Shown here: one piece after another, positions 9,741 to 21,502 of the stretch
Layout: each line of letters begins with the position of its first letter
Numbering within the stretch: the stretch's first letter is position 1
Assembly: GCA_964036665.1 (NCBI GenBank)
Contig: OZ038532.1
Coordinates: 7,750,001 to 7,814,000, forward strand
DNA from: Gordius sp. MW1
Lineage: Eukaryota; Nematomorpha; Gordioida; Gordea; Gordiidae
Direction: 5' to 3'
Length of the DNA: 64,000 bases
Notes under the pieces: model-generated
Databases searched by the model: none
Told to the model about the DNA's origin: nothing
The model's input: the letters and a program-made list of their open reading frames with translations, nothing else
Translations under genes and position numbers: made by a program

Positions 9741-10640
9741 GTAAAAAAATAAACGATAAACATAGTTAACTTACTTATAATAGAATATTCGCACTATCTT
9801 AAATTACTTAAACTAAAATTTATAGTAATTAGAATAAAAAGTCAAATTTGGCACTTGAAAAATGAATGAATACTTCAGGATATATAAAATTAGATGTTAC
9901 AGCATTATTTAAAAAATTTTAGCAATTAATAAACTATATATTTAATAATAATTAAATATTTATATAATTGTCTTATTTTTAAGGGCGTTTGTGATTCCAT
10001 GGCCGTTTATATAATCTCAGGCCCGTTCAATCCCGTTTATAAAATGTCAGGCCCGTTCAAGCCCGTTAAAGAAATCTCAGACACCCAAACCCGTTCCATT
10101 AATTGTTGAGCCCGTCCGTAGCCGCCCGTGGGCAGGGCCTTTAAGCCGTGCAGATCTCTAATTTTGATTGAATGGATTAAGCTGGGAATATAATATAATT
10201 TTTTGATTTACATCAAGAAATTATGAATTACTAAAAAATTATAAAAATACACATATATGTCTATCCGTAAAAAACACATATATAAAAATCTAATTGATTT
10301 TGCAACGGGCTTTTAGCGGGCTTACGTACATCTAGGCCCAGCCGGAGCCCGCTAGATTATATTAGGGCCTGCCCAGGCCCTGCCCGTTCTTTTCTTTTAC
10401 AGCAGAACCCGGTGCAAGCCCGGCCCGCTGGCCGGGCCTGAAGCTCTCTACGATGTACATAATAAAACTTTTCATACTCCCACCCTTCCTTCCTGCTGAC
10501 TCTTCAAAGTTTCAATATTTAATCTCCAATGTTTTTTGTCTCAAATATGTATAAATAAGTAATATAAACAATTAGTAAATATTGGCTTAATAGCACCGTT
10601 AAACACAAATTTATAGGTAACTAGCTGACCCGGCAAACGT
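9741..10640. other. No gene; two GC-rich hAT-type ends
   Basis: Two GC-rich patches with repeated GCCCG strings: 9980-10158, which ends CCGTGCAGATCTCTA, and 10300-10452, which ends GGGCCTGAAGCTCTCTA. Such endings (AGATCTCTA, GCTCTCTA) fit right-hand hAT termini; a similar end closes the element at 55948-56410. Matching left ends were not found. The rest is AT-rich and unassigned. Confidence 0.55.
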
Positions 10641-11875
10641 TGTTTTGCCCTATTAAAAATATTAAAAAAATAAAAAATTTAAATAAGAAAAAAACAACCA
10701 ATTAATATCTATATGTTCTACTTTTTACATTTTTTAAAACTTACATAAACGATGAAAATAAATCCTTTATGCGCCCGCCATCCCTCCTCTCCACCCCACC
10801 GTCCTTCGATTAGAAGATCTAGAAAAACATAATTTAGAGGATTTAGATTATCATAGTTAATAAACAGGAGAAATTTTGTCTATTTTTACATTTTTTAAAA
10901 CTTACATAAACGATGAAAATAAATCCTTTATGCGCCCGCCATCCCTCCTCTCCACCCCACCGTCCTTCGATTAGAAGATCTAGAAAAACATAATTTAGAG
11001 GATTTAGATTATCATAGTTTGTCTATTTTTTAATTTACACGGAAAAGCATCTTTTATCATATGGAATAAAAAGCATATATGTAATTAATTGGTAAAGAGC
11101 ATATTAAAACTTATTAACCCCTCAAAAACTACTGGACCGATTTGGCTTGAACAAATTTTAAAACATACTCCGGAGTATAGGGAATAAAGTATGAAATTTT
11201 AAGCTAAATCGGTCCAGTAGTTTTTGAGGGACGTCTTTATTAAGTGTCAAAACGTATAAACCAACGTATAAAACAAAAAAACGTGACCCCTTGAAAACTA
11301 CTGGACCGATTTGGCTCGAACAAATCTTAAAACATGCTCCGAAGTATGGGGAATAAAGTATAAAATTTTGAGCCAAATCGGTCCAGTAGTTTTCGAGGGT
11401 AACCCAAATAAGTTTATCCAATAATATAATTTACACGGAAAAGCATCTTTTATCATATGGAATAAAAAGCATATATGTAATTATTTGGTAAAGAGTATAT
11501 TAAAATTTATTAACCCCTCAAAAACTACTGGACCGAATTGGCTTGAACAAATTTTAAAACATGCTCCGGAGTATAGGGAATAAAGTATGCAATTTTGAGC
11601 CAAATCGGACCAGTAGTTTTTGAGGGACGTCTTTATTAAGTGCCAAAATGGATAAAACAAAAGAACGTGACCCCTCAAAAACTACTGGACCGATTTGGCT
11701 CAAACAAATCTTAAAACATGCTCCAGAGTATGGGGAATAAACTGTGAAATTTTGAGCCAAATCGGTCTGTTAGTTTTCCAAATTTGGTGGTGGCATAGAT
11801 ACATACAAACACAATCAAACAAACACACAAACATACATACATAGTTTCATTTTTATATATAAGATTTTATATTTT
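10641..11875. repeat. Compound repeat with tandem duplications and four hairpins
   Basis: Begins TAGCTGACCCGGCAAACG and ends with a CATACATACATAG run followed by TTTTTATATATAAGA, a start/end pairing common in animal interspersed elements that I cannot class with certainty. A 137-bp segment is duplicated (10722-10858 and 10883-11019). From 11100 to 11775 four hairpins occur, each ACTACTGGACCGATTTGGCT ... AGCCAAATCGGTCCAGTAGT about 110 bp apart, within a 390-bp unit repeated twice. All apparent frames here are by-products of the repeats. Confidence 0.7.
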
Positions 11876-11908
11876 TATAGGTTAAAAAGTGCGATATTTA
11901 GTTATAAT

Positions 11909-12495
11909 CAGTCTTGTTAAGGAGCGGCGCTACAGGAGTGGCGCTACAGGAGCGCCGCTACATTTTTTCAAAAAAAGCTGGAGCGCCCCTCCTTTTTAAA
12001 AATGAGGAGCGGGCGCGGGCGTAGCTCCTTTTAGGGCTGGAGCTGAGGAGCGTAAGTTTAATACATAAATTATATTATTTTTTAAATATTAATTATATTT
12101 GTTAATTAAAATTTGATTAAAATATAATTTTATTATATTTAAATTTATTCATTATTAAATGTTGAGCCGAGTTTTATATTGATTTTTCATCTAATCATTT
12201 GAAACATTAAACATCAGTTTTTCCTTTTTGTATTGAAAATTTTTTGAAAAATCTTGTAAGTCATAATAATATTCATTTTAATAATATTAAAACGTTTTGA
12301 TAAAAAAAATATGATTTTGTCTCGTGTACTTTCAATAAAATGAAAATCAAAGAAGCGGTTATGGCGCAGCACTCTTTGGTTGGAGCGGGAGCGCTCCTTT
12401 TAATATGTATTAGCGGGAGCGGGAGTTCGCTCCTTTTAAGAAGGTAGGAGCGGGAGCGGGAGTCGCTATTTTTAAAAAGAGCGTTAATACGACTG
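11909..12495. mobile_element. hAT MITE, CAGTCTTGTTAA family
   Basis: Left end CAGTCTTGTTAAGGAGCGGC and right end AAGAGCGTTAATACGACTG. Flanks are GTTATAAT and GTTATATG (6 of 8). Both subterminal regions are packed with GGAGCG/CGCTCC strings, which are likely transposase-binding repeats. It is the same family as the longer copy at 31637-32833. No transposase segment is left that I can read. Confidence 0.82.
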
Positions 12496-12639
12496 GTTAT
12501 ATGCATAATTGGGTGACAAAAAATTATAAACCATCGGTATAAAAGTCATTGATAATGTCCGACAATGTAGAAAAAAATTTGAGTACAGCGTATATAATAA
12601 TGTAATGTCATACCCGAAAATCTAGAGTATCTAAATGAA

Positions 12640-14610
12640 AATATTAAAAATAGGCGCCATGTTATTATTGGCAATATGACCGTTGTATGTCCAGATTACA
12701 ATGCTATAAAATTTGCTGGAGAAAAGAACAGTATGTGTAGCGCCTTTGGAAAAGTTAGTGCCTCAAATAAAACAACATTCAGAGTCATGAAAGAATTTGC
12801 TTGCTGGTTATACTGCGGATTCTAAACATTTCTTATCTAACATGAGGAAATACAACTCCTGCTTCCAAATGACGTCGTTTGGCGCAGATATTTTTATAGC
12901 TCAATTCATGCTAACCTTTAAAGTAAAAGGCCAAATTTACCACAAAGCGGGGTCCCTCCTTCCAATAACAGATAGGCAACATAAGTTCTTACAAATGTAC
13001 TTTATCGGGGATAATGAGATTGAATTAAATGCACGCCTTGGAATTTCTACTGGTGTAAAAAGGTCTAAGTTTCACAACTTCAGGCGCTTCTTCACGCTAA
13101 AAACAATTTAGTGCGTTTGTTCAAAACCTCCCTCGACATAATGCCATCAGATACATATGGGATTGTTATTCATGCTGACAAAACTCCCGCGGGACAACAT
13201 GTGAGAAGATTTAATGCTCCTGCTATAAACGAAGTCGCAATTGTTATTGTTGGGGATCAATTTCAATCAAGAGATATTGTACTGCATAGGAGAAACGCTA
13301 CTTTGACACACGTTGCGGACACTTATCGATGCTATGATTCCCTTCAATATCCAGTTATATTTTGGGATGGTGCTGACGGATATCACTTCAACGTTAAGAT
13401 GTTTAATGCAGTCACTGGTGAACCGACAAACTTAAAATGCAGCGCTATGAACTATTATTCATACAGATTAATGGTTCGAGAGCACGAAGAAAATCATATT
13501 TTAAAATGCCGCCACTTGTTTCATCAATACATCGTAGATATGTATGCCAAAATTGAATCGGAACGTCTGCTCTACATCTATTATAATCAGACTGAATTCG
13601 CTCAGAAGAATATGTTCATTTGCGAGATACACTTCTTAACGACGCTAATACAAATAACGTTGGGAGACTAACAATTTTGCCCTCAACATACACCAGGAGT
13701 CCGCGTCATATGCATGGATACGCCCAAGATTTAATCGCGTATGATCTTAACTACGGTCGTCCGGACTTATTCATTACATTTACATGCAATCCTGATGGCC
13801 CAAGATACAGGAACTCTTATTTCATGGCCAATCACCAATCGATAGGCATGACATCACAGCACGTGTTTTCCGACAGAAACTTAGATCAATGATAAATCTC
13901 ATTACCAAGCAGGAGGTATTCGGCCCTGTGCGTTGCTGGATGTACTCTGTGGAATGGCAAATACCGCATGCCCATATACTCATATGGCTATATACTACTA
14001 AGATCACACCCAACGAAATCGACTAAAAAATATGTGCTGAAAAACCTGATCCCGAACTTGATAAGGACTTACACAAAATTGTTAATAAAAATATGATAGA
14101 CCCTTGCGGAACGTTCAATTCAAATTCGCCATGCATGGTAGACGGTAAATGCTCAAAGCGATATCCTCGAGTCTTGGTATGCAACACAATTACAGGAAGT
14201 GATGGATATCCTTTGTACAAAAGAAGATCAACAGAGGATGGTGGGCACATGTCAACCATTCAACTGCGGAACGCAATCGTCGTGGTAGATAATCGCTTGG
14301 TTGTTCCATATTCTCCTATGCTACTAAAATTATACAGATCACACATAACGTTAAATATTGTAACTCTGTTAAATCTATTAAATACATTTGTTGGTATGTT
14401 AACAAAGGCAGTGATATGGCAATTTTTACCGTTCAACCAGATAGTAGTGCGAATATAGCCAGCCCTGATGAAATCGCACAGTATCTGGCTGGAAGATACA
14501 TAAGCAGCAACGAAGCCATATGGCGTATTTTATCCTTTCCTATTCATGAACGTAGTCCTGCTGTGGTTCACTTAGCGCCATTGGTATATAAATAGTTCGA
14601 CTGTACACAT
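12640..14610 (+). pseudogene. Helitron replicase/helicase, N-terminal half, decayed
   Basis: Successive frames spell a Helitron-like N-terminal region in order. Near 12.8 kb: SKHFLSNMRKYNSCFQMTSF. Near 12.9 kb: YHKAGSLLPITDRQHKFLQM. At 13.1-13.6 kb: ADKTPAGQHVRRFNAPAINE, then YPVIFWDGADGYHFNV, then HQYIVDMYAKIESERL. From 13.62 kb in another frame: RPDLFITFTCNP, the conserved Rep-type segment with the HAHIL metal-binding motif following near 13.97 kb. At 14.1-14.5 kb: DGYPLYKRRSTEDGG, VVPYSPMLLKLYRSHI and YISSNEAIWRILSFPIHER. At least four frameshifts or stops separate them. The Rep catalytic tyrosines and the helicase half are not found. Rolling-circle transposase in origin, no longer functional. 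Confidence 0.92.
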
Positions 14611-15464
14611 ACCGTTTTGACGTTGCCTGAGAGGTGATAAAATATATTTAGATATTTTGATGGTGATAAAGAAGGAAAAATGTGCTAAAATTTATCTAAA
14701 AAGTTGTCATAGCGATAAAGGTGGATAAAAAGTATATATAAACCATCTAGGATGTTAAGGCAATGATCTGGCCAAATTTGGTGGCAATCGGTAGAGAACT
14801 TTAGGAGTTAATAGAAAAAGGTGTAGTAAATAAGATAGTAAATATAATGATTTCATTTTATCATTAGCTTAACAAATTTACTCTCGAATATCTCTGCAAA
14901 ATTTGGCTAGCTTTTATCCAATATATCGGTATTAAATATTAAAAACATACGCAAATATACTTTCTTCCAACGAATAGCAGAAATATGTATGATTTGGTAG
15001 TTGTAATATTAATTACCGAACTTCATAAAAATGGAAAAAAGCACGAAACGTTAGAATATTTCTAAAAGCGCGCATTATATTTATTTAAGTAAATGGTGAT
15101 GTTTTACTGTATCGAGAATATTATGTTACAGCTTTATATATTTTAAAAAAAACCGGGCGTAGTTGAGTAAAAAATTAAAACACAAATGACAAGGCAGTTG
15201 TGGAAAAAGTTTAAGGCAAAAAGTAGCACCATAACGATAAATAAGTACAAAAAACATAGCATAAATAATCCGCTAGATGGCGGTATAGACTACTAAAAAG
15301 CAGGGTTACAGCTGTCGCAGGTCGATAAAAAATATATACAAACCATTTAGGATGCTAAGGCAATAATCTGGCCAAATTTGGTGGCAATCGGTCCAGAACT
15401 TTAGGAGTTATTAGAAGCCGAAGAAAACGGAGTTACATTTTTATATATATAGATTGTTTTTTAA
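14611..15464. repeat. AT-rich repeat with two related units
   Basis: A segment containing CTGGCCAAATTTGGTGGCAA followed by TCGGT...GAACTTTAGGAGTTA appears at about 14740-14815 and again at 15335-15415. The second copy ends in TTTTTATATATATAGATTG, like the tail of the repeat at 11.8 kb. No coding sequence. It may be the non-coding 3' part of elements related to the 10.6-11.9 kb repeat. Confidence 0.5.
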
Positions 15465-15590
15465 ATTTATGTCGGATAAGCAGGAACGCTTGGCAGTTAC
15501 TACAGCATTAGCTATACTAAAAACTTCTCCACAGGGGCAGATGAGGGGATTTGAGTATTATACTTAATAAACAAATCCTATAAAGCAGGA
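15465..15590 (-). pseudogene. hAT transposase C-terminal fragment
   Basis: The minus strand reads YNTQIPSSAPVEK, then after a frameshift SIANAVVTAKRSCLSDINL. This is the hAT dimerisation-domain signature ([10 protein letters not shown]...K R..L). About 40 residues remain. It belongs to a degraded hAT whose other end may be the GAACGCGTTCA-rich stretch at 16190-16330. Confidence 0.75.
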
Positions 15591-15740
15591 AATTTATTAA
15601 AAACATTTAATGTTTTGTCCTTCGCTTCAAAAAATTGCGATACGATATCATATCCAATCCGCCCTCTACTTCCTCGTCAAAAAATGATATTTCGGAATCG
15701 ACACTTCTTTCATTAACAATTCTAGGGGTTTTAAACCCTT

Positions 15741-15913
15741 TTATCAGTAAAACTAAAAGTTTATTCTTTTTTACATTTAGTAATTATTGAATTCGGTCCT
15801 TTATATCAAATAAGTGATCATATTCTATTATCAATAAAACTAAAAGTTTATTCCTTTTTACATTTAGTAATTATTGAATTCGGTCCTTTATATCAAATGA
15901 GTGATCATATTTT
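15741..15913. repeat. 87-bp tandem duplication
   Basis: Two copies of a unit starting TTATCARTAAAACTAAAAG, at 15741-15827 and 15828-15913, nearly identical. Confidence 0.85.
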
Positions 15914-16189
15914 TGCCATGGCAATGTCAATTCATCTTCTGATTTTGAATATTCAGAATCTGAAGATGACGACGATATAATAATATGATTGTCTATATTA
16001 ACCTCTAAATTAAAATATAATTTATAATATCAAATTAATAAACTTTAATCTTATCTTCTTTTGCACGTTATGGTATGTTAAAAGTATTTAAGAATAGGTA
16101 ATAGGAGAAACAGCTGATTAAAAAATATAAGACTTTTGTGTTACAATCGGATTAACATTATTTTTCAAATAAATAAAAATAAAAAAGGG

Positions 16190-16330
16190 TTTTAAATTTG
16201 AACGAACGTTAAATTTAAACGCGTTCATCAAAAAAAGGAACGCATTCACGTTCAAAGTTCATCAAAAAAAAGGAACGCCGTTCATCAATTTTTCAAAAAA
16301 TTTGAACGCGTTCATTCACACACTAGTGTA
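16190..16330. repeat. Subterminal repeats of a hAT-like end
   Basis: GAACGCGTTCA and shorter GTTCATC/GAACG strings repeat five or more times in about 130 bp, ending TTCATTCACACACTAGTG. This pattern matches the repeated subterminal motifs of the other hAT elements in this window. The partner end was not found. Confidence 0.5.
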
Positions 16331-17853
16331 ATCTGTAGAAATTGATATACAAAAACTCGGGCCTTCGGCCCTCGTGGGAAGGGGGAGAAGGGAAGGGGAA
16401 GAAGGGAAGGGAAGGGGGGACGACTCATCTGTACTTCGTATAAATGTATCATATTTGCTATGCAATTTATGGGCGAGAAAGGTGGGAAGGGGCGAGAATG
16501 CCTACAGGGGGGTATTAAATGCCTAATGATTAATTAATTATTTATACAAATTTTCCATTTATAGGCAAAATGTAATATAGGCAAGGGTTAGGGTTAGATT
16601 TAGTGTTTGCATCTAGTTGCGTATTACATTAGTTTTTATGGCCTTTAGTGATTATGGGTCTAACAAACATTATATTATAAAACATCACAATGCTAAGAAT
16701 TTGCAGAATTGTTGGGAGAAATTTTTTGTTGAATTTGAACAATTTTTAATTAAAAAAATCAAAAATTTAGCCAGTGGTCATTTTTTCTCCATTGGTCAGT
16801 ACCAACAGATACTCTATAAGTCAATGATAGCCAAAAAAACGGAAAAAAAAATTTTGATGCACATTTTGGCCAATGGTCATTTTTTCCATTGGTCAGCAGC
16901 CAGGACACGGTAAAAGTGGATATAAATTCATAATAGTCAAAAAAAAACGAAAAAAAAAATTTTCAAATCACATTTTGGCCAATGGTCATTTTATTCCATT
17001 GGTCAGCAGCCAGCGGACGGCCAAAAAGTCATAATAGCAATGGTAGGAACAGGAACAATCATAATAGTAAAAAAAAAACGAAAAAAATAATTTCGATTCA
17101 CATTTTGGCCAATGGTCATTTTTTCCAACTGTCAGGAGCCAGCGGACGGCCAAAAATTCTTATTATCAATGATAGTAACAAGAACAATCATAAGAGTCAA
17201 AAAAAACTCCGGGATTCTAACTAAAAAACTAGTTAAATTGCATAGCAATTAAGTAAACAACTTTTATTTATGTTTATTATATAACTAGTTAAATTGCATA
17301 GCAATTAAAAGTAAACAACTTTTATTTATGTTTATTATATAATAGATAATTTAACAAATCTTATATATAACAAACCGAGGGAGATAGAGATGAGGGGTGG
17401 GGCACCTCTTACTCATGCATTAATTTAAAAAATCGATAACCTAATATACCCAATGCAAATAGATAGGGAGGGTAGACAACGGACAACGGACAACCAAAAA
17501 ACGAGCCCATAAATTGCATAGCAATTAATAAAACTCGGGCCTTCGGCCCTCGTGGGAAGGGGGAGAAGGGAAGGGAAGAGGGGAAGGGAAGGGGGGACGA
17601 CTCATCTGTACTTCGTATAAATGTATCATATTTGCTATGCAATTTATGGGCGAGAAAGGTGGGAAGGGGCGAGAATGCCAATAGGGGGGTATTAAATGCC
17701 TGATGATTAATTAATTATTTATACAAATTTTCCATTTATAGGCAAAATGTAATATAGACAAGGGTTAGGGTTAGATTTAGTGTTTGCATCTAGTTGCGTA
17801 TTACATTAGTTTTTATGGCCTTTAGTGATTATGGGTCCAACAAACATTATATT

Positions 17854-18135
17854 CATAGACTAAAAGACTGCTCATGTCTTATATATTCACGCATCAAAAG
17901 TGTTGCCAAAAACGACCGCCATTTTGATAAGTGAAGTAGAGTTTGTATAACGATGGATTGTATTGTACAATAATCATTGATCTTATAACATGAAACAACC
18001 CATTTTAATCATTATAGCGATTTTAAAAATTCATCAAACCATATAAATTGGCCCAAATTCATAATTCACTTTTCTAAATGGCTGCCAAAATGTGGAACAC
18101 TTTTTAAAAGGGAATGAGCAGTCTATTAGTCTATG
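17854..18135. mobile_element. hAT MITE, CATAGACTA family, short form
   Basis: Ends CATAGACTAAAAGACTGCTC and GAGCAGTCTATTAGTCTATG. Perfect 8-bp duplication ATTATATT at 17846-17853 and 18136-18143. The other segment copy at about 16668-16685 shows the uninterrupted site (CAAACATTATATTATAAAAC). 282 bp, non-coding. Confidence 0.93.
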
Positions 18136-19411
18136 ATTATATTATAAAACATCACAATGTTAAGAATTTGCAGAATTGTTGGGAGAAATTTTTTGTTGAA
18201 TTTGAACAATTTTTAATTAAAAAAATCAAAAATTTGGCCAATGGTCATTTTTTCTTCATTGGTCAGTACCAACAGATACTCTATAAGTCAATGATAGCCA
18301 AAAAAACGGAAAAAAAAATTTTGATGCTCACTTTGGCCAATGGTCATTTTTTTCCATTGGTCAGTAGCCAGCACACGGTAAAAGTGGATATAAATTCATA
18401 AGAGTAAAAAAAACGAAAAAAAAATTTTCGAATCACATTTTGGCCAATGGTCATTTTTTTCCATTTGTCAGCAGCCAGGACACGGTAAAAGTGGATATAA
18501 ATTCATAATAGTCAAAAAAAACGAAAAAAAAATTTTCGAATCACATTTTGGCCATTGGTCATTTTATTCCATTGGTCAGCAGCCAGCGGACGGCCAAAAA
18601 GTCATAATAGCAATGGTAGGAACAGGAACAATCATAATAGTCAAAAAAAACGAAAAAAAATTTTCGAATTACATTTTGGCCAATGGTCATTTTTTCCATC
18701 GGTCAGGAGCCAGCGGACGGCCAAAAATTCTTATTATCAATGATAGTAACAAGAACAATCATAAGAGTCAAAAAAAGCTCCGGGATTCTAACCCAAAAAC
18801 TAGTTAAATTGCATAGCAATTAAAAGTAAACAACTTTTATTTATGTTTATTATATAACATTGGTCAGCAGCCAGCGGACGGCCAAAAAGTCATAATAGCA
18901 ATGGTAGGAACAGGAACAGTCATAATAGTCAAAAAAAAATCGGTCAGGAGCCAGCGGACGGCCAAAAATTCTTATTATCAATGATAGTAACAAGAACAAT
19001 CATAAGAGTCAAAAAAAACTCCGGGATTCTAACCCAAAAACTAGTTAAATTGCATAGCAATTAAAAGTAAACAATTGATTATGTTTATTATATAACATTG
19101 GTCAGCAGCCATCGGACGGCCAAAAAGTCATAATAGCAATGGTAAGAACAGGAACAATCATAATAGTGAACAAAAAAACGAAAAAAATAATTTCGATTCA
19201 CATTTTGGCCAATGGTCATTTTTTCCATCGGTCAGGAGCCAGCGGACGGCCAAAAATTCTTATCAATGATAGTAACAAGAACAATCATAAGAGTCAAAAA
19301 AAACTCCGGGATTCTAACTAAAAAACTAGTTAAATTGCATAGCTATTAAAAGTAAACAACTTTTATTTATGTTTATTATATATAGATAATTTAACAAATC
19401 TTATATATAAC

Positions 19412-19873
19412 CATAGACTACATAGACTGCTCATCACGGTATAAAATGTGTGTGTTTTTTTTCCGCCATTTTGATGAACAATACCGTCCTATATCACATA
19501 ATGGCGTTTTGCGCTCTGCCGTTTTTTTCGAACAGGAGAGGTAAAGAAAAAAGGTTTTGATTCCATAAATAAGTAAGATATTACTAAATATGTGATATTT
19601 TTAAAAAAATTTAATAACATTACAGTTTTTACATTTTTAATTTTTATGAAATGTGTCAATAATAAATTTTTTAAAAATATCATATATTTAGTAATATCTT
19701 ACTTATTTATGGAATCAAAACCTTTTTTCTTTACCTCCCCTGTTCGAAAAAAACGGCAGAGCGCAAAACGCCATTATGTGATAAAGGACGGTATTGTTCA
19801 TCAAAATGGCGGCAAATTTCACACACAATTTGCCATATGGAATATATGACATGAGCAGTCTATGTAGTCTATG
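19412..19873. mobile_element. hAT foldback element, CATAGACTA family, long-arm form
   Basis: Ends CATAGACTACATAGACTGCTC and its inverse. Perfect 8-bp duplication TATATAAC at 19404-19411 and 19874-19881. The arms are about 200 bp each (roughly 19412-19615 and 19660-19873), so the single strand would fold into a long hairpin. The open frames on both strands here are mirror images of each other. The empty site is seen at about 17360-17380. Confidence 0.93.
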
Positions 19874-20110
19874 TATATAACACACCGAGGGAGATAGAGA
19901 TGAGGGGTGGGGCACCTCTTATGCATTAATTTAAAAAATAGCACAGCGAGGGAGATAGAGATGAGGGGTGGGGCACCTCTTTCTTATGCATTAATTTAAA
20001 TAATCGATAACCTAATATACCCAATGCAAATAGATAGGGTATACAACGGACGACGGACAACGGACAACCAAAAAACGAGCCCATAAATTGCATAGCAATT
20101 AAAAGTTATA

Positions 20111-20691
20111 CTAAATTAAACTATTCTTTTTTCACGTATTCACATGGACAAAAATGCAATTTTCACACCAGCCTATCTAAAGGCCCTCTCTACATTTTAA
20201 GCCCGCGCCCAACCCATGGGTTAACAACGTTTGCAGACACCGTCGACTAATAAAATCAATTTGAGTTTTTGGGAATCAATTTTGAGGAAAACCATCTATT
20301 AATTAACAAATAATGGTATGATTAACATCTATCTATATCCTCCTCGCATGATGCACTTTCAAAGTACTATCGCCAATTTTCCTTTATACTATCATCAATT
20401 AGATATAAAAATCAATACCAGTGGCGATTATGTTATATAAGGCAGTAAACGAGCAAGTAAAATAATGGGATTACTATCGCCGTTAAAGATCTTGAAGTTG
20501 TTAAGCACTGCTTGCTTTATAATACAACATATTATCAATAGCGCGAGGTGAAAATTCAATAAGCGACAAAATTTATATTGGATTAACAATGGCGCTCTAG
20601 CTAAAGATGATTTACTGGGGCTTTTTAAAATGTAATTACAAATAATGCGTATAAGATGGTTTATTGATTGACCTTAATTATTAGAAACAGA
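20111..20691. other. No gene seen
   Basis: AT-rich unique-looking sequence with no long frame and no repeat that I recognise elsewhere in the window. Confidence 0.5.
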
Positions 20692-21185
20692 TAGAGCCTT
20701 GCAAAATAAAAAAAATTTCTGCCCAAGCCCAGCCCGAGCCCGACGTTTCAGTTTTTATTTTGCCCGAGCCCGAACGACTTTTTTATTTTTGGTCCGACCC
20801 AAGTCCGACCCGATTTTTTTAATAAAAAATATTCAAAAAACCAAATAAATACATAATGCATTAAATTGTTATTACTCGTAATTTAAAACTAGGTTAAGTT
20901 TGAAATAAAATTTTTATTTTCACTCGCTACACTTTATTCAGCTAATAATTCAAAATTGAAAATCTAACTTTATAAAATATTTTTAATCTAACAGTTCCAA
21001 ATAAAAACTTTTAAAAATATTTCCTTATTTTATTTCTTTAGTAATAGCTACTATAAGTATAAATATATTTAAATACTAGAATAAGATTTGCAATTTAGGT
21101 CAATTATAGACAATGGGAGAAAGCCGAAGCTTGGTAGCTAAATTATGTATGGTGTACGAAGATAATTATTTAAAATCGAGTTGAG
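20692..21185. mobile_element. hAT element, TAGAGCCYTGCAAAA family, right end lost
   Basis: Starts TAGAGCCTTGCAAAATAAA and is homologous to 25257-25800, including the GCCCGAGCCCGA subterminal strings. Similarity stops near 21185 and the right inverted repeat is absent. Confidence 0.75.
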
Positions 21186-21195
21186 TTATATACAT

Positions 21196-21345
21196 TAGTG
21201 ATGGTGAAACGCTTACACGTGTAGCGCCTCCCATCTACATAGCATAGTCACGTGGAGGCGCTACAGTTATAGCATATAATCACTTGGAGGCGCTAGAGCT
21301 ACAGCACATAGTCACATAAGGCGCTAAAGCTGTAGCGTGGCAATA
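21196..21345. repeat. Short minisatellite, GGAGGCGCTA motif
   Basis: Three to four irregular units of about 35 bp containing AGTCACNTGGAGGCGCTA and CTACAGCATA. No other copy in the window. Confidence 0.6.
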
Positions 21346-21502
21346 ACATTGTTATAAAATTTATAGGTTAAATTGCATTATTACTTGCATTAATATATTT
21401 TCCTTAAAAATTGAAGAATTAAAATAAATTAAAATTATATTTTTAGTTTAATTTGCCTTATTTTTAATGGGAATAAATCTCAAAATTTCTATTATATATT
21501 AT

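Larger units (their letters stand above)
16347..20110. repeat. Segmental and tandem repeat block, 3.8 kb
   Basis: A roughly 1-kb segment starting ACTCGGGCCTTCGGCCCTCG recurs (from about 16350 and about 17533). It holds GGGTTAGGGTTAGATTTAG and then a tandem array of 110-120-bp units. Each unit contains the hairpin GGCCAATGG ... CCATTGGTC followed by CAGCGGACGGCCAAAAA. Further partial copies follow at 18860-19320. The blocks are separated by AATTGCATAGCAATT palindromes and a CTTTTATTTATGTTTATTA tail. Frames in this block (such as 16617-16913 or 18114-18401) repeat with the units and are not genes. Confidence 0.85.

Noticed and set aside
16580..16600. Telomeric repeat (TTAGGG)n, also at 5050, 17765, 22690 and 55830
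   Set aside because: Only two to three imperfect units each, always inside repeats or MITE-like elements; not a telomere or an interstitial telomere array.
16617..19321. Several 60-98-codon frames on the plus strand
   Set aside because: They are the same frame recurring in each tandem unit and consist of translated repeat sequence (LANGHFF).
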